Shown here one piece after another: positions 5,668 through 12,146 of a stretch of 12,146 nucleotides of DNA; the stretch's first letter is position 1, and each line of letters opens with the position of its first letter. This stretch comes from an uncultured Alphaproteobacteria bacterium (lineage in GTDB: Bacteria; Pseudomonadota; Alphaproteobacteria; CAAHEQ01; UBA3637). Location: assembly GCA_947629595.1 (NCBI GenBank), contig CANREI010000031.1, forward strand, positions 1 to 12,146, read 5' to 3'. The notes below the pieces were generated by a model. It did not search any database. It saw nothing but the letters and a program-made list of their open reading frames with translations, and was not told the DNA's origin. A program made the translations under genes and the position numbers.

Positions 5668-8028
5668 TTAAGAGCGTAATTGGGCGCCTGTTGCCTTTTG
5701 AACCGCATTGATAATTTGAATGCTTAAAATTTCAATTTCTTTGTCGGTCAGTGTTTTATCCGATTGCGTGATGGTCACCTGAACCGCCAACGATTTTTTA
5801 TCTGCGGGCAATCGATCGCCTTCGTAAACGTCAAACAACGTCACATCGGTAATTTTTTCTTTATCAACATTTTGAATGGTCGCCAAAATTTGCCCCGCCG
5901 GCGTTTCTTTATCGGCAATAAAGGCAAAATCCCGCGTTAACGGCAGTAAAGCGGATAATTTCAAAGCTTTCATATTCTTTGATTTCTTCCGCGGTAACGG
6001 AATATTATCCAAATAAACTTCAAAAGCCGCCAACGGTGTTTTAATATCAAAAACTTTTAACAACCGCGGGTGAATTTCACCGAAATAAGCTAAAACGTTT
6101 TTGCCGAGCGTGAACGCACCCGAGCGCCCCGGGTGATACCATGACGGCGCTTTGCGCACAACCTGCATATTTTGCGGCGCATCGGCAGAAAGTAAAGCTG
6201 CCAGCGCATCGGCTTTGGCATCAAGCCAGTCAACGGCGCGCGGGGCTTCGACATAGTGAAGCGGCGCATAATTTCCGGCGCGCACACCGCAGGCAACCAA
6301 GCGTTGCTCTTTGGGCGTTGTGGAATAAAATTCGGGGCCGACTTCAAAAAGCTGAACATCTTTAATGCCGCGGGCCTGATTGCGATGAACGGCCGATAAC
6401 AAATTCGGCACCAGAGACGGCCGCATTTCATTTAAATCCGAAGCAATGGGGTTGGCAATTAAAATGCCTTTGGAGTCAAAATATTTGGCCAGTTTCGAAT
6501 CCGTAAATGACCAGGTGATTGCCTGATTTAATCCGCAAGCGGCCAATGCCCGCCGAACGGTTGCTTCCCGCCGTTGATGCGGCAGTAAAATACCCGTGGG
6601 CAACGCTTGGGGACGCATGGGCAAAAACGGCAAATCGTCCGTGCCGTGAATGCGCATAATTTCTTCAACCAAATCGGCACTTTCTTTCACATCGTTCATA
6701 CGCCACGACGGAACGGTTATTTTATTTCCGTTCACGGTAAAGCCGAGTTTTTGCAAAACAGAAGCCGATTCTTCTCGGGGAATGTCAATGCCGCACAACC
6801 GCTTGACTTGCCCGAAATCGAATGTGATTTCCCGCGAAGAAGGCGGTGTTTCGCCTTTAACGATCAATTCGGACGGTTCGCCGCCGCAAATATCCAAAAT
6901 CAGTTGCGTGGCTCTGTCGTTTCCGCTGATTTGAGACGCCGGATCGATGCCGCGTTCGAATCGTGATTTCGAATCGGATTCCGCATTGAGTTTCACGCTT
7001 GTTTTGGCAATGCTTGTCGGATTAAAATAAGCCGATTCCAAAAACACGTTTGTTGTTGTTTCCGAACAACCCGTTTCTTCGCCGCCCATAACGCCTGCAA
7101 TGCTTTGCGCTTTATGATCATCGGCAATAACGGTCATATCGGCCGATAAAGTATATTCTTTTCCGTCCAGCGCCAAAATCTTTTCGCCGTCTTTGGCTTT
7201 TCGCACATGAATGTTACCCGCAAGTTTATCGGCATCAAACACATGCAACGGGCGACATTCCGCCAGATTTAAATAGTTGGTAATATCCACCAGCGCCGAA
7301 ATGGGACGCAACCCCATGGAAATTAAGAAATCACGCATCCATTGCGGACTTTGTGTGTTTTTCACGTTGCGAATATATCGTCCGGTGAATTGCAAACAAT
7401 CTTGTTCCTCCATATAAACCTGAACAGGGGAAGAAAACGTGCCTTTAATCGGTTCGAGCGGTGTTTCTTTTAAAATGCCGATACCGGTTGCCGCCAAATC
7501 ACGGGCAATACCTTTCACGCCCAAACAATCGCCGCGGTTGGGGGTAACGTTCACATCAAAAATCACATCGCCGCCCAGCGCTTCGGCAGCCGGTGCGCCG
7601 GCCGGTAAATCGGTTTTTAAGTCAATAATGCCTTCATGATTATCGCTTAATCCCAATTCTTTTTCGGAGCAGAGCATACCGTTACTGTCAACGCCGCGAA
7701 TGGTGCTTTTGGTGAGTTTTTCGTTATAGAGCGGAATGAAAACCCCGGGACGCGCCAAAACAGATTTTAATCCGACGCGCACATTCGGTGCCCCGCAAAC
7801 AATTTGCAAATCTTCCGTTCCCGTAAACACGGTTAAAACATGGAGTCTGTCGGCATTCGGGTGATTTTCGACCGATTTGATTTCCGCGACGGTAAAATCG
7901 GCCAAAGCGGCTGCTTTGTCAATCACTTCTTCCACTTCCAAACCGATTGACGTTAATTTATCCGCCAGCTCTTTCGGTGTGGCGTTTGTTTCGAAATAGT
8001 GTGTTAAAGCCCGTAAAGAAACTTTCAT
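5668..8028 (-). CDS. pheT: Phenylalanyl-tRNA synthetase beta subunit
   Basis: The product is 786 residues, close to the family norm of about 790-800. With PheS it forms the alpha2-beta2 cytoplasmic enzyme that charges tRNA-Phe; the beta subunit binds tRNA and edits mischarged Tyr. Domains in order: an EMAP/tRNA-binding domain at about 43-155 (N-H-P-N-A-D-R-L, then V-C-G-A-P-N-V-R-V-G and G-M-L-C-S-E-K-E-L-G), B3/B4 editing domain at about 205-385, B5 domain at about 400-475 (V-P-S-W-R-M-N-D-V near the end), a catalytic-like core to about 680, and a C-terminal FDX-ACB anticodon-binding domain at about 693-786. The ATG overlaps the pheS stop as ATGA, so translation is coupled. The downstream terminator at 5621-5654 closes the operon. 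No frameshift or missing domain is seen. Confidence 0.98.
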   Translation of the reverse strand: MKVSLRALTHYFETNATPKELADKLTSIGLEVEEVIDKAAALADFTVAEIKSVENHPNADRLHVLTVFTGTEDLQIVCGAPNVRVGLKSVLARPGVFIPLYNEKLTKSTIRGVDSNGMLCSEKELGLSDNHEGIIDLKTDLPAGAPAAEALGGDVIFDVNVTPNRGDCLGVKGIARDLAATGIGILKETPLEPIKGTFSSPVQVYMEEQDCLQFTGRYIRNVKNTQSPQWMRDFLISMGLRPISALVDITNYLNLAECRPLHVFDADKLAGNIHVRKAKDGEKILALDGKEYTLSADMTVIADDHKAQSIAGVMGGEETGCSETTTNVFLESAYFNPTSIAKTSVKLNAESDSKSRFERGIDPASQISGNDRATQLILDICGGEPSELIVKGETPPSSREITFDFGQVKRLCGIDIPREESASVLQKLGFTVNGNKITVPSWRMNDVKESADLVEEIMRIHGTDDLPFLPMRPQALPTGILLPHQRREATVRRALAACGLNQAITWSFTDSKLAKYFDSKGILIANPIASDLNEMRPSLVPNLLSAVHRNQARGIKDVQLFEVGPEFYSTTPKEQRLVACGVRAGNYAPLHYVEAPRAVDWLDAKADALAALLSADAPQNMQVVRKAPSWYHPGRSGAFTLGKNVLAYFGEIHPRLLKVFDIKTPLAAFEVYLDNIPLPRKKSKNMKALKLSALLPLTRDFAFIADKETPAGQILATIQNVDKEKITDVTLFDVYEGDRLPADKKSLAVQVTITQSDKTLTDKEIEILSIQIINAVQKATGAQLRS

Positions 8029-9116
8029 CGTTTTGATCCTCCGTTAAAACTTAATCCGCTGATGACCGAGGGAATATCGAGCGGTAAAAATCCGTAATGT
8101 TTAATCCAGCGCATATCGGCATCAAAGAAGCTGCGCAAATCGGGAATGCCGTACTTCAACATGGCAAAGCGATCAATGCCGCACCCGAATGCATATCCCT
8201 GATAAATATCGGGATCCAAGCCGCATGTGCGCAACACATCGGGATGAACCATACCGCATCCCAACAATTCGCACCAGTCTTCACCCGATTTAATCACAAA
8301 TTCGCCGTTTTTGCGCGAACAGCCGACATCGGCCTCGTAAGAAGGCTCCGTAAACGGAAAGTAAGAGGGACGGAATCGAAGTGCCACATCATCGGTTTCG
8401 AAAAACAGTTTCATAAATTCCGTTAAGGTTGATTTTAAATGCGCCAGATTCGTTTCGGTATCAATAACCAATCCTTCAATCTGATGAAACATCGGCGTAT
8501 GCGTCATATCGTAATCGCGTCGATAAGTGCGCCCCGGAGCCACAATTTTAATCGGCGGTTTTTTGGCTTCCATCGTGCGAATTTGCACCCCTGATGTTTG
8601 TGTTCGCAACACTTTATCCGTTGTGTTGTCCATAAAGAATGTTGCCTGCATTTGACGCGCCGGATGAGAAGGCGGAATGTTTAAGGCTTCAAAGTTATGA
8701 AAATCATCTTCAATATCGGGGCCTTCCGCCATTTCAAAGCCCATTTGCGCAAAAATGGTTAACATTTCTTCCGTTACCTGCGCCACGGGATGAATGCGCC
8801 CCGAATGCGTATTCGGCCGACAAGGCAGGGTAATATCTGCCGTTTGAGAGGCCAGTTTGGCATTTAATTCGGCTTCTCCCAACGCCGCTTTTTGCGATTC
8901 GATTAAAGCGGACACCTCGTTTTTAAACGTGTTGAGCAATTGCCCGGCTGCTTTTTTTTCTTCGGGAGACAAAGTGCCCAATCCTTTCATCAATTCGGTA
9001 ATCGACCCGTTTTTTCCGAGCAGTTTCACGCGAATTTCATCTAATTCGGCAAGGGTTTTCGTTTGTTGAACGGCACTCGGTACACTTTGACGCAACAGCG
9101 CGATTTTTTCTTCCAT
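8025..9116 (-). CDS. pheS: Phenylalanyl-tRNA synthetase alpha subunit
   Basis: This is the catalytic subunit of PheRS, a class II synthetase, with 363 residues. An N-terminal coiled-coil arm (about 1-90) precedes the core. Core motifs: G-R-I-H-P-V-A-Q (106-113); motif 2 G-R-T-Y-R-R-D-Y-D, followed by H-T-P-M-F-H-Q-I-E-G; and motif 3 G-C-G-I-D-R-F-A-M-L. After the D-L-R-S-F-F segment, where the E. coli protein ends soon, there is a tail of some 30 residues including M-R-W-I-K-H-Y-G-F-L-P-L-D-I-P, a form typical of alphaproteobacterial PheS. GGAGG sits about 8 bases before the ATG. The gene overlaps pheT by 4 bp. No leader peptide rich in Phe or attenuator was found upstream, and no promoter with normal spacing was clear. 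Confidence 0.98.
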   Translation of the reverse strand: MEEKIALLRQSVPSAVQQTKTLAELDEIRVKLLGKNGSITELMKGLGTLSPEEKKAAGQLLNTFKNEVSALIESQKAALGEAELNAKLASQTADITLPCRPNTHSGRIHPVAQVTEEMLTIFAQMGFEMAEGPDIEDDFHNFEALNIPPSHPARQMQATFFMDNTTDKVLRTQTSGVQIRTMEAKKPPIKIVAPGRTYRRDYDMTHTPMFHQIEGLVIDTETNLAHLKSTLTEFMKLFFETDDVALRFRPSYFPFTEPSYEADVGCSRKNGEFVIKSGEDWCELLGCGMVHPDVLRTCGLDPDIYQGYAFGCGIDRFAMLKYGIPDLRSFFDADMRWIKHYGFLPLDIPSVISGLSFNGGSKR

Positions 9117-9213
9117 TTCCTTTCCTCCAAAATGTTCAAGTTAAATTATAAAATCATATAACACATTCTTTTTCAAAAGTGAATAAAAAAATGCGCACCG
9201 GTTCTTTTTTCTC

Positions 9214-9235
9214 TGATTTTTCTTTCGGAAAATCA
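9214..9235. other. Inverted repeat in the pheS/9304 divergent region
   Basis: TGATTTTTC (9214-9222) and GGAAAATCA (9227-9235) can pair over 9 bp, with one T-G pair on the plus strand, around a TTTC loop. It lies just upstream of the plus-strand -35 at 9246 and about 100 bp upstream of the pheS start. It may be an operator or part of a long pheS leader. The sequence shows only the symmetry. Confidence 0.35.
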
Positions 9236-9245
9236 CAAAATTATT

Positions 9246-9274
9246 TTGACAAACGGGCCTGTTGAGTGTATATT
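9246..9274 (+). promoter_or_regulatory. Promoter of the 62-residue protein/SGNH hydrolase pair
   Basis: The plus strand has TTGACA (9246-9251), a 17-bp spacer and TATATT (9269-9274), followed by further TATA-like sequence. A start near 9281 leaves a short leader of about 23 bases before the ATG at 9304. It is one of the strongest promoter matches in the window. Confidence 0.8.
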
Positions 9275-9303
9275 ATATAATGAGATATTTTTAGGTGTCG
9301 ATA

Positions 9304-9492
9304 ATGGTTATTGAAAAACAACGCGGATTGTTGGAAACATTAAGACAAGCTCAAACGCCCGAAGAAAGAAATTTTCTTCGCAGATATGTGCGAGCCATGA
9401 GAAATCGACACGGCTATTTGTTAAATACGCAAAAAGCGCGTCAGGGAACGGGTGTTGTTTCCGGTTGGTATCATTCTTTGTTACGCAATTGA
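9304..9492 (+). CDS. Small basic protein, unknown function
   Basis: I do not recognise this 62-residue protein. It has 10 arginines, 2 lysines and 4 glutamates, no cysteine and no membrane segment. A probably helical part (E-T-L-R-Q-A-Q-T-P-E-E-R-N-F-L-R-R-Y-V-R) runs to about residue 35, and the C-terminus is W-Y-H-S-L-L-R-N. Strong positive charge is compatible with nucleic-acid binding, but no known fold is visible. The start is set at ATG 9304 with AGGTG 6 bases ahead; a GTG at 9295 in the same frame would add only three residues and has no good site. A strong promoter precedes it. It is followed after 24 bp by the SGNH hydrolase, probably on the same transcript. Promoter, ribosome binding site and operon position support a real gene. 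Confidence 0.7.
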   Translation: MVIEKQRGLLETLRQAQTPEERNFLRRYVRAMRNRHGYLLNTQKARQGTGVVSGWYHSLLRN

Positions 9493-9516
9493 AAAAACGG
9501 ATGCTCAGGAGGGAAA

Positions 9517-10197
9517 ATGTTTTTCAGATTTGTTTGTGTGTTTTTGTCAGTGATGCTGTTATCGCTTGATATCAGCGCGCAAGAAGCGGTTAAAGCTTAT
9601 AAATTAATGATTTTCGGTGACAGTTTATCATCAGGATATCGATTACCGAAAGACGATTCGTTTCCGGCTCAATTGCAAAAAGCGTTAGAGCAAAAGGGAT
9701 ACACGCAGGTTGAAGTTCTCAATAACAGTAAGCCGCGCGAAACAACGGCCGGCGGTTTAACGCGGCAAGCCGCGGCATTGAAGCAACACCCGAACGGCGT
9801 TTTGCTGGAATTAGGCATTAACGATGTATTTATGGGCGTTTCAATTGATAAAATCACAAAAAATTTGTCTGATTTAATTGAAAACTTTCAAAAAGAAAAG
9901 GTAGCCGTTTTGTTGGCCGGTATGAAAGCGCCCCCCGTAACGGAACCCGCTTATGCTGCGCAATTTTTTAACATGTATGCCGCGTTGGCTCAAAAATATC
10001 ATTTGGTTTATTATCCGTTTTTCATGCAGGGTATTTTTGAAGCGGCGGGCAATCAAATTTTACAAACGGCGCCTTATACGTTATCCGATAAGGTTCATCC
10101 GAATGCAACGGGCGTTGATTTAACCGTTCAACACATTTTACCGAGTGTTCAACAGTTTTTAAAACAACAGGGTGTTTATCCGCAAAGCAGGAAATAA
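9517..10197 (+). CDS. Exported SGNH/GDSL hydrolase, TesA/arylesterase-like, with altered block II
   Basis: This 226-residue protein has a signal peptide of about 21 residues ending D-I-S-A before Q-E-A, so it should act in the periplasm or outside the cell. Block I is F-G-D-S-L-S-S-G-Y with the nucleophile S36. Block III is E-L-G-I-N-D with N102, and block V is D-K-V-H-P-N with D191 and H194. Block II, in TesA read as S-G-D-T, is here P-R-E-T (73-76): the glycine that usually helps form the oxyanion hole is R74. Relatives hydrolyse thioesters, lysophospholipids or aryl esters; this substrate is unknown and the R74 change may shift or reduce activity. The ATG follows a strong AGGAGGG site, 24 bp after the 62-residue gene. 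The stop is one base from the stop of the convergent ankyrin gene. Confidence 0.88.
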   Translation: MFFRFVCVFLSVMLLSLDISAQEAVKAYKLMIFGDSLSSGYRLPKDDSFPAQLQKALEQKGYTQVEVLNNSKPRETTAGGLTRQAAALKQHPNGVLLELGINDVFMGVSIDKITKNLSDLIENFQKEKVAVLLAGMKAPPVTEPAYAAQFFNMYAALAQKYHLVYYPFFMQGIFEAAGNQILQTAPYTLSDKVHPNATGVDLTVQHILPSVQQFLKQQGVYPQSRK

Positions 10198-10198
10198 A

Positions 10199-11839
10199 TC
10201 AATTTTCCCTTGTTCTGTCTTTGGTTGTCGGGAAAGCGGGCGCTTGTTTTTGAATACAAGACGGGGAAGTTTGAAATAACCGAATAATTTGTCGCGTTGC
10301 TTCTTTCTCTTTTTCCGTCTCACTTTTTTCCAACACTTTTAACGCATAGTCGGCGGGTAAAACGCCGGTTGTTGTGGGACGCGTTAAATCATACCCGTGA
10401 TTGAGCAAAATTTGAATGCTTTTAACGGATCGCCGCCCGATGGCATAGATAAGAGCCGTTTTGGCCTGACATTCCAAATACATATCGGCGCCTTTATTTA
10501 ATAAAAAGTCTAACATATCCGGGTTTTCATAACGAATGGTATTCCACAAAACGGGCATTTGAAACGAATCCGATTGATTGATGTTTTCCCCGTTCGCCAA
10601 AAGAAACGAAACAGCTTCTTTTTGATTATAGGAAACGGCTGTTTTAAATAAAGATATTCCGTTGGTGTTAAAAGGAGAACAATTCGATTGAACACAGGCT
10701 TCCCATAAATATTTGAATAAGGGAATATTGGCGTGTTGAAGGGCATATATCATCGGTGTTTTGCCATATTTGTCTTGTTCGTTTAATTGAATGTGTCGGG
10801 AAACCAGATATCGACAACAATCAGCCTGATTGCCGTAAGCAAAATAATGAAGCAGATTACTGCCGTAAGAAGTTTTTTCCTGAATATCCATACCGGTTGA
10901 GAGCCAATAATCGGCTATATCAAACCGTTTGTTGAAAAGAGCATAGTGCAAAACCGAGCGTTGTTGATTGTCTTTACAATGCTTGTCGGCTCCCGCGCGA
11001 TATAAGTAATGAATTAAAGCTCTGCCCGCAAATGCCGTAGCTAAATGGAGCGGTGTTTTCCCCTCGTTGTTTCGGGCGTTAATGTCAATATGATGATTGA
11101 TTAAAAATTTGCTGACGGCAAAATCATTTCCGCAAACGGCATAATGAAGTAACGTGTTGCCTTTCATATCTTTTTGATGAATGTCGGCACCCTTGTTTAA
11201 CAAATAATCGGCAATGTCAAAACGCCGATGGAATAAAGCAATCAGAATCGGCGGTGTGCCTTTGTTATTGCATAAGTTAACGTCGGCACCGGCATCAAGC
11301 AGTAAATCAATGACTTGAATATCGGCATTCAGAGCGGCAAAGTAAAGCGGCGATTTTCCGGTTAAGTTTCGGGCATTGCTGTCCGCCCCGTGAGATAAGA
11401 GATAACGACAGATTTCGGGGTCATTATCATAAGCCGCATGATGAAGCGGCGTGCAGCCCTTTATGTTGGCAAAATCAATTTCGGCCCCCGAATGAAATAA
11501 AAAATCAGCCATATCAAACAAATGATTCCAAAGTGCCGTATAAAGCGGTGTTTTCATATCCGCATTTGCACCGTTTATATCGGCGCCGGCGTTCAGCAGC
11601 AATTCAACCGGTTGAATTTGATTACATTGAACGGCATAATGAAACACTTCATTTTTCTGCGCGTCGGATAACGCGGCGTATGTTTGATTTTTTAATAAAG
11701 AGTGAAGCGTATTGAAATGCCTCTTTTCTATTGCTTCGAACAACGCTTTTACGGCAGAATCATTTAAAAGCAATTCCTTCGATTTATCGGGGGATGATTG
11801 CCTTTTTTTCTGCGGCGTATGCGATGCGAAAAAGTGCAT
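10199..11839 (-). CDS. Ankyrin-repeat protein, about 13 repeats
   Basis: The protein has 546 residues and is almost entirely ankyrin repeats, which bind other proteins. About 13 units can be read, starting near residues 62, 95, 128, 161, 194, 227, 260, 293, 326, 359, 394, 427 and 460. The clearest show T-P-L-H-x-A-A and L-L-x-x-G-A-D motifs (129-153, 261-285). Before them is a polar N-terminal region of about 60 residues with K-K-R-Q-S-S-P-D-K-S-K; after them a charged helix (501-522) and a Pro/Lys/Thr-rich tail. There is no signal peptide or membrane span and no catalytic domain. Repeats 2-10 follow a three-repeat period of 99 residues. The ATG has AAGGAG about 9 bases ahead. It lies 19 bp after the 65-residue gene, likely in one operon from the promoter at 12106-12134. 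It could be an internal scaffold or a secreted effector; the sequence does not decide. Confidence 0.93.
   Translation of the reverse strand: MHFFASHTPQKKRQSSPDKSKELLLNDSAVKALFEAIEKRHFNTLHSLLKNQTYAALSDAQKNEVFHYAVQCNQIQPVELLLNAGADINGANADMKTPLYTALWNHLFDMADFLFHSGAEIDFANIKGCTPLHHAAYDNDPEICRYLLSHGADSNARNLTGKSPLYFAALNADIQVIDLLLDAGADVNLCNNKGTPPILIALFHRRFDIADYLLNKGADIHQKDMKGNTLLHYAVCGNDFAVSKFLINHHIDINARNNEGKTPLHLATAFAGRALIHYLYRAGADKHCKDNQQRSVLHYALFNKRFDIADYWLSTGMDIQEKTSYGSNLLHYFAYGNQADCCRYLVSRHIQLNEQDKYGKTPMIYALQHANIPLFKYLWEACVQSNCSPFNTNGISLFKTAVSYNQKEAVSFLLANGENINQSDSFQMPVLWNTIRYENPDMLDFLLNKGADMYLECQAKTALIYAIGRRSVKSIQILLNHGYDLTRPTTTGVLPADYALKVLEKSETEKEKEATRQIIRLFQTSPSCIQKQAPAFPTTKDRTREN
10667..11557 (-). 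repeat. Three tandem 297-bp units (three ankyrin repeats each)
   Basis: Residues 95-193, 194-292 and 293-391 of the ankyrin protein form a super-repeat of exactly 99 residues. The first ankyrin repeat of each unit carries F-D-[IM]-A-D-[YF]. The second carries L-H-[YH], then [GD]-N-[DQ] after a few residues. The third opens with G-K-[ST]-P. At DNA level the segments that encode the A-D motif lie at 11505, 11208 and 10911, precisely 297 bp apart. The copies have diverged well, so this is an old duplication. Confidence 0.75.
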
Positions 11840-11858
11840 AAAAACAGCTCCTTAAAAA

Positions 11859-12056
11859 TTAAAACTCTCTTTCGTGCGCCTTATGAAATGTGCGAATAAT
11901 CAGTTCATCGGCTTTTAAAAACGGTAAACGCCGATGACTTGTGATACTTTTTTTTGATTTCGCAGGAAATTGTTGGTGAAATTCGCGAATAATCAATTCA
12001 TCGGCTTTTAAAAACGGTAAAGTTTTAACTTTGTCATCAAACGAATATGAAGTCAT
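11859..12056 (-). CDS. 65-residue protein with a duplicated 12-residue motif, unknown function
   Basis: I do not recognise this protein. It contains LPFLKADELIIR twice, at residues 13-24 and 44-55, each followed by x-F-H-[QK]. A basic linker with P-A-K-S-K-K lies between, and the termini are M-T-S-Y-S-F-D-D-K and H-K-A-H-E-R-E-F. It has no cysteine, signal peptide or membrane span; the motif mixes hydrophobic and charged residues and could form an amphipathic helix. The ATG at 12054-12056 has GAGGA 5 bases ahead, and a perfect-spaced promoter lies upstream. Its stop is 19 bp before the ankyrin gene start, so the two probably share a transcript. The only base difference between the two DNA copies is a synonymous Leu codon, which supports a translated frame. 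Confidence 0.72.
   Translation of the reverse strand: MTSYSFDDKVKTLPFLKADELIIREFHQQFPAKSKKSITSHRRLPFLKADELIIRTFHKAHEREF
11892..12021 (-). repeat. Pair of 37-bp direct repeats, 93-bp period
   Basis: Bases 11892-11928 and 11985-12021 are identical at 36 of 37 positions, differing only at 11903 (G) versus 11996 (A). The period of 93 bp equals 31 codons, so both copies are read in the same frame and encode the duplicated 12-residue motif of the 65-residue protein. Similarity extends a little beyond the left end of each copy. Confidence 0.9.
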
Positions 12057-12105
12057 TTTATCCTCTTTTTGTTTTTTTATGAGCGCTTAACAAGCGATTA
12101 GCTTT

Positions 12106-12134
12106 ATAATAACGAATTTTGTCTGCTTTGTCAA
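12106..12134 (-). promoter_or_regulatory. Promoter of the 65-residue protein/ankyrin operon
   Basis: The minus strand has TTGACA (12129-12134), a 17-bp spacer and TATTAT (12106-12111). A start near 12099 leaves a leader of about 43 bases. Within it is a small inverted repeat, CGCTT (12084-12088) with AAGCG (12092-12096), which may be incidental. Confidence 0.8.
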
Positions 12135-12146
12135 CAAAAAAGTTGT

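Noticed and set aside
6607..6966. Plus-strand open frames of 94 and 119 codons antisense to pheT, and similar ones in rnj, pheS and the permease
   Set aside because: They lie fully inside strong, well-identified genes on the other strand, lack ribosome binding sites and have low-complexity or unlikely compositions.
9145..9176. pheS promoter made of TTGAAA (9171-9176) and TATAAT (9145-9150) on the minus strand
   Set aside because: The spacer is 20 bp, too long for a normal promoter. No alternative with good boxes and 16-18 bp spacing was found, so no pheS promoter is listed.
9190..9208. TGCGCA and ACCGGT palindromes between pheS and the 9304 gene as a regulator site
   Set aside because: Each is a 6-base palindrome of a kind expected often by chance, and together they do not form a larger symmetric element.
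11892..12021. Two near-identical 37-bp repeats as a minimal CRISPR array
   Set aside because: Only two copies, a 56-bp gap, no palindrome and no cas genes. The repeats are in frame and encode the same peptide, so a protein repeat is the simpler reading.

Overview
The window looks like a piece of chromosome from a moderately AT-rich alphaproteobacterium, probably host-associated. The lineage call rests on three things: a PheS with the C-terminal extension typical of Alphaproteobacteria, a single-domain biotin ligase directly upstream of ribonuclease J, and a zinc-free ribosomal protein S4. The host-association guess rests only on a long ankyrin-repeat protein and is weaker. No tRNA, rRNA, IS element, integrase or CRISPR array is visible. 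Most of the window is ordinary core genome; the right-hand 3 kb is the accessory-looking part.

Layout, left to right. A truncated DUF2934 gene leaves the left edge on the minus strand, followed by about 330 bp of AT-rich intergenic DNA. Next, all on the minus strand, come rpsD (with its own promoter, a structured leader and a terminator), an APC-type amino acid permease, and a birA-rnj pair. From about 4.9 kb a plus-strand unit encodes a small single-span membrane protein and SufE. It ends at a bidirectional terminator shared with the convergent pheST operon (minus strand, pheS and pheT overlapping by 4 bp). Divergent from pheS is a plus-strand pair: a 62-residue basic protein of unknown function and an exported TesA-like SGNH/GDSL hydrolase. 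That pair runs head-on, one base apart and with no terminator, into a minus-strand operon made of a 65-residue protein with a duplicated 12-residue motif and a 546-residue ankyrin-repeat protein.

The core genes cover translation (S4, PheRS), RNA processing and decay (RNase J), biotin attachment to carboxylases (BirA) and Fe-S cluster assembly (SufE). Several promoters can be read directly as -35/-10 pairs with 16-17 bp spacers; four of them share a longer TTGACAAA -35 element. The best candidates for something undescribed are the twin-motif 65-residue protein with its ankyrin partner, the 297-bp three-repeat periodicity inside the ankyrin gene, and a GDSL hydrolase whose block II lacks the usual oxyanion-hole glycine. 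No complete new system can be proven from this window.
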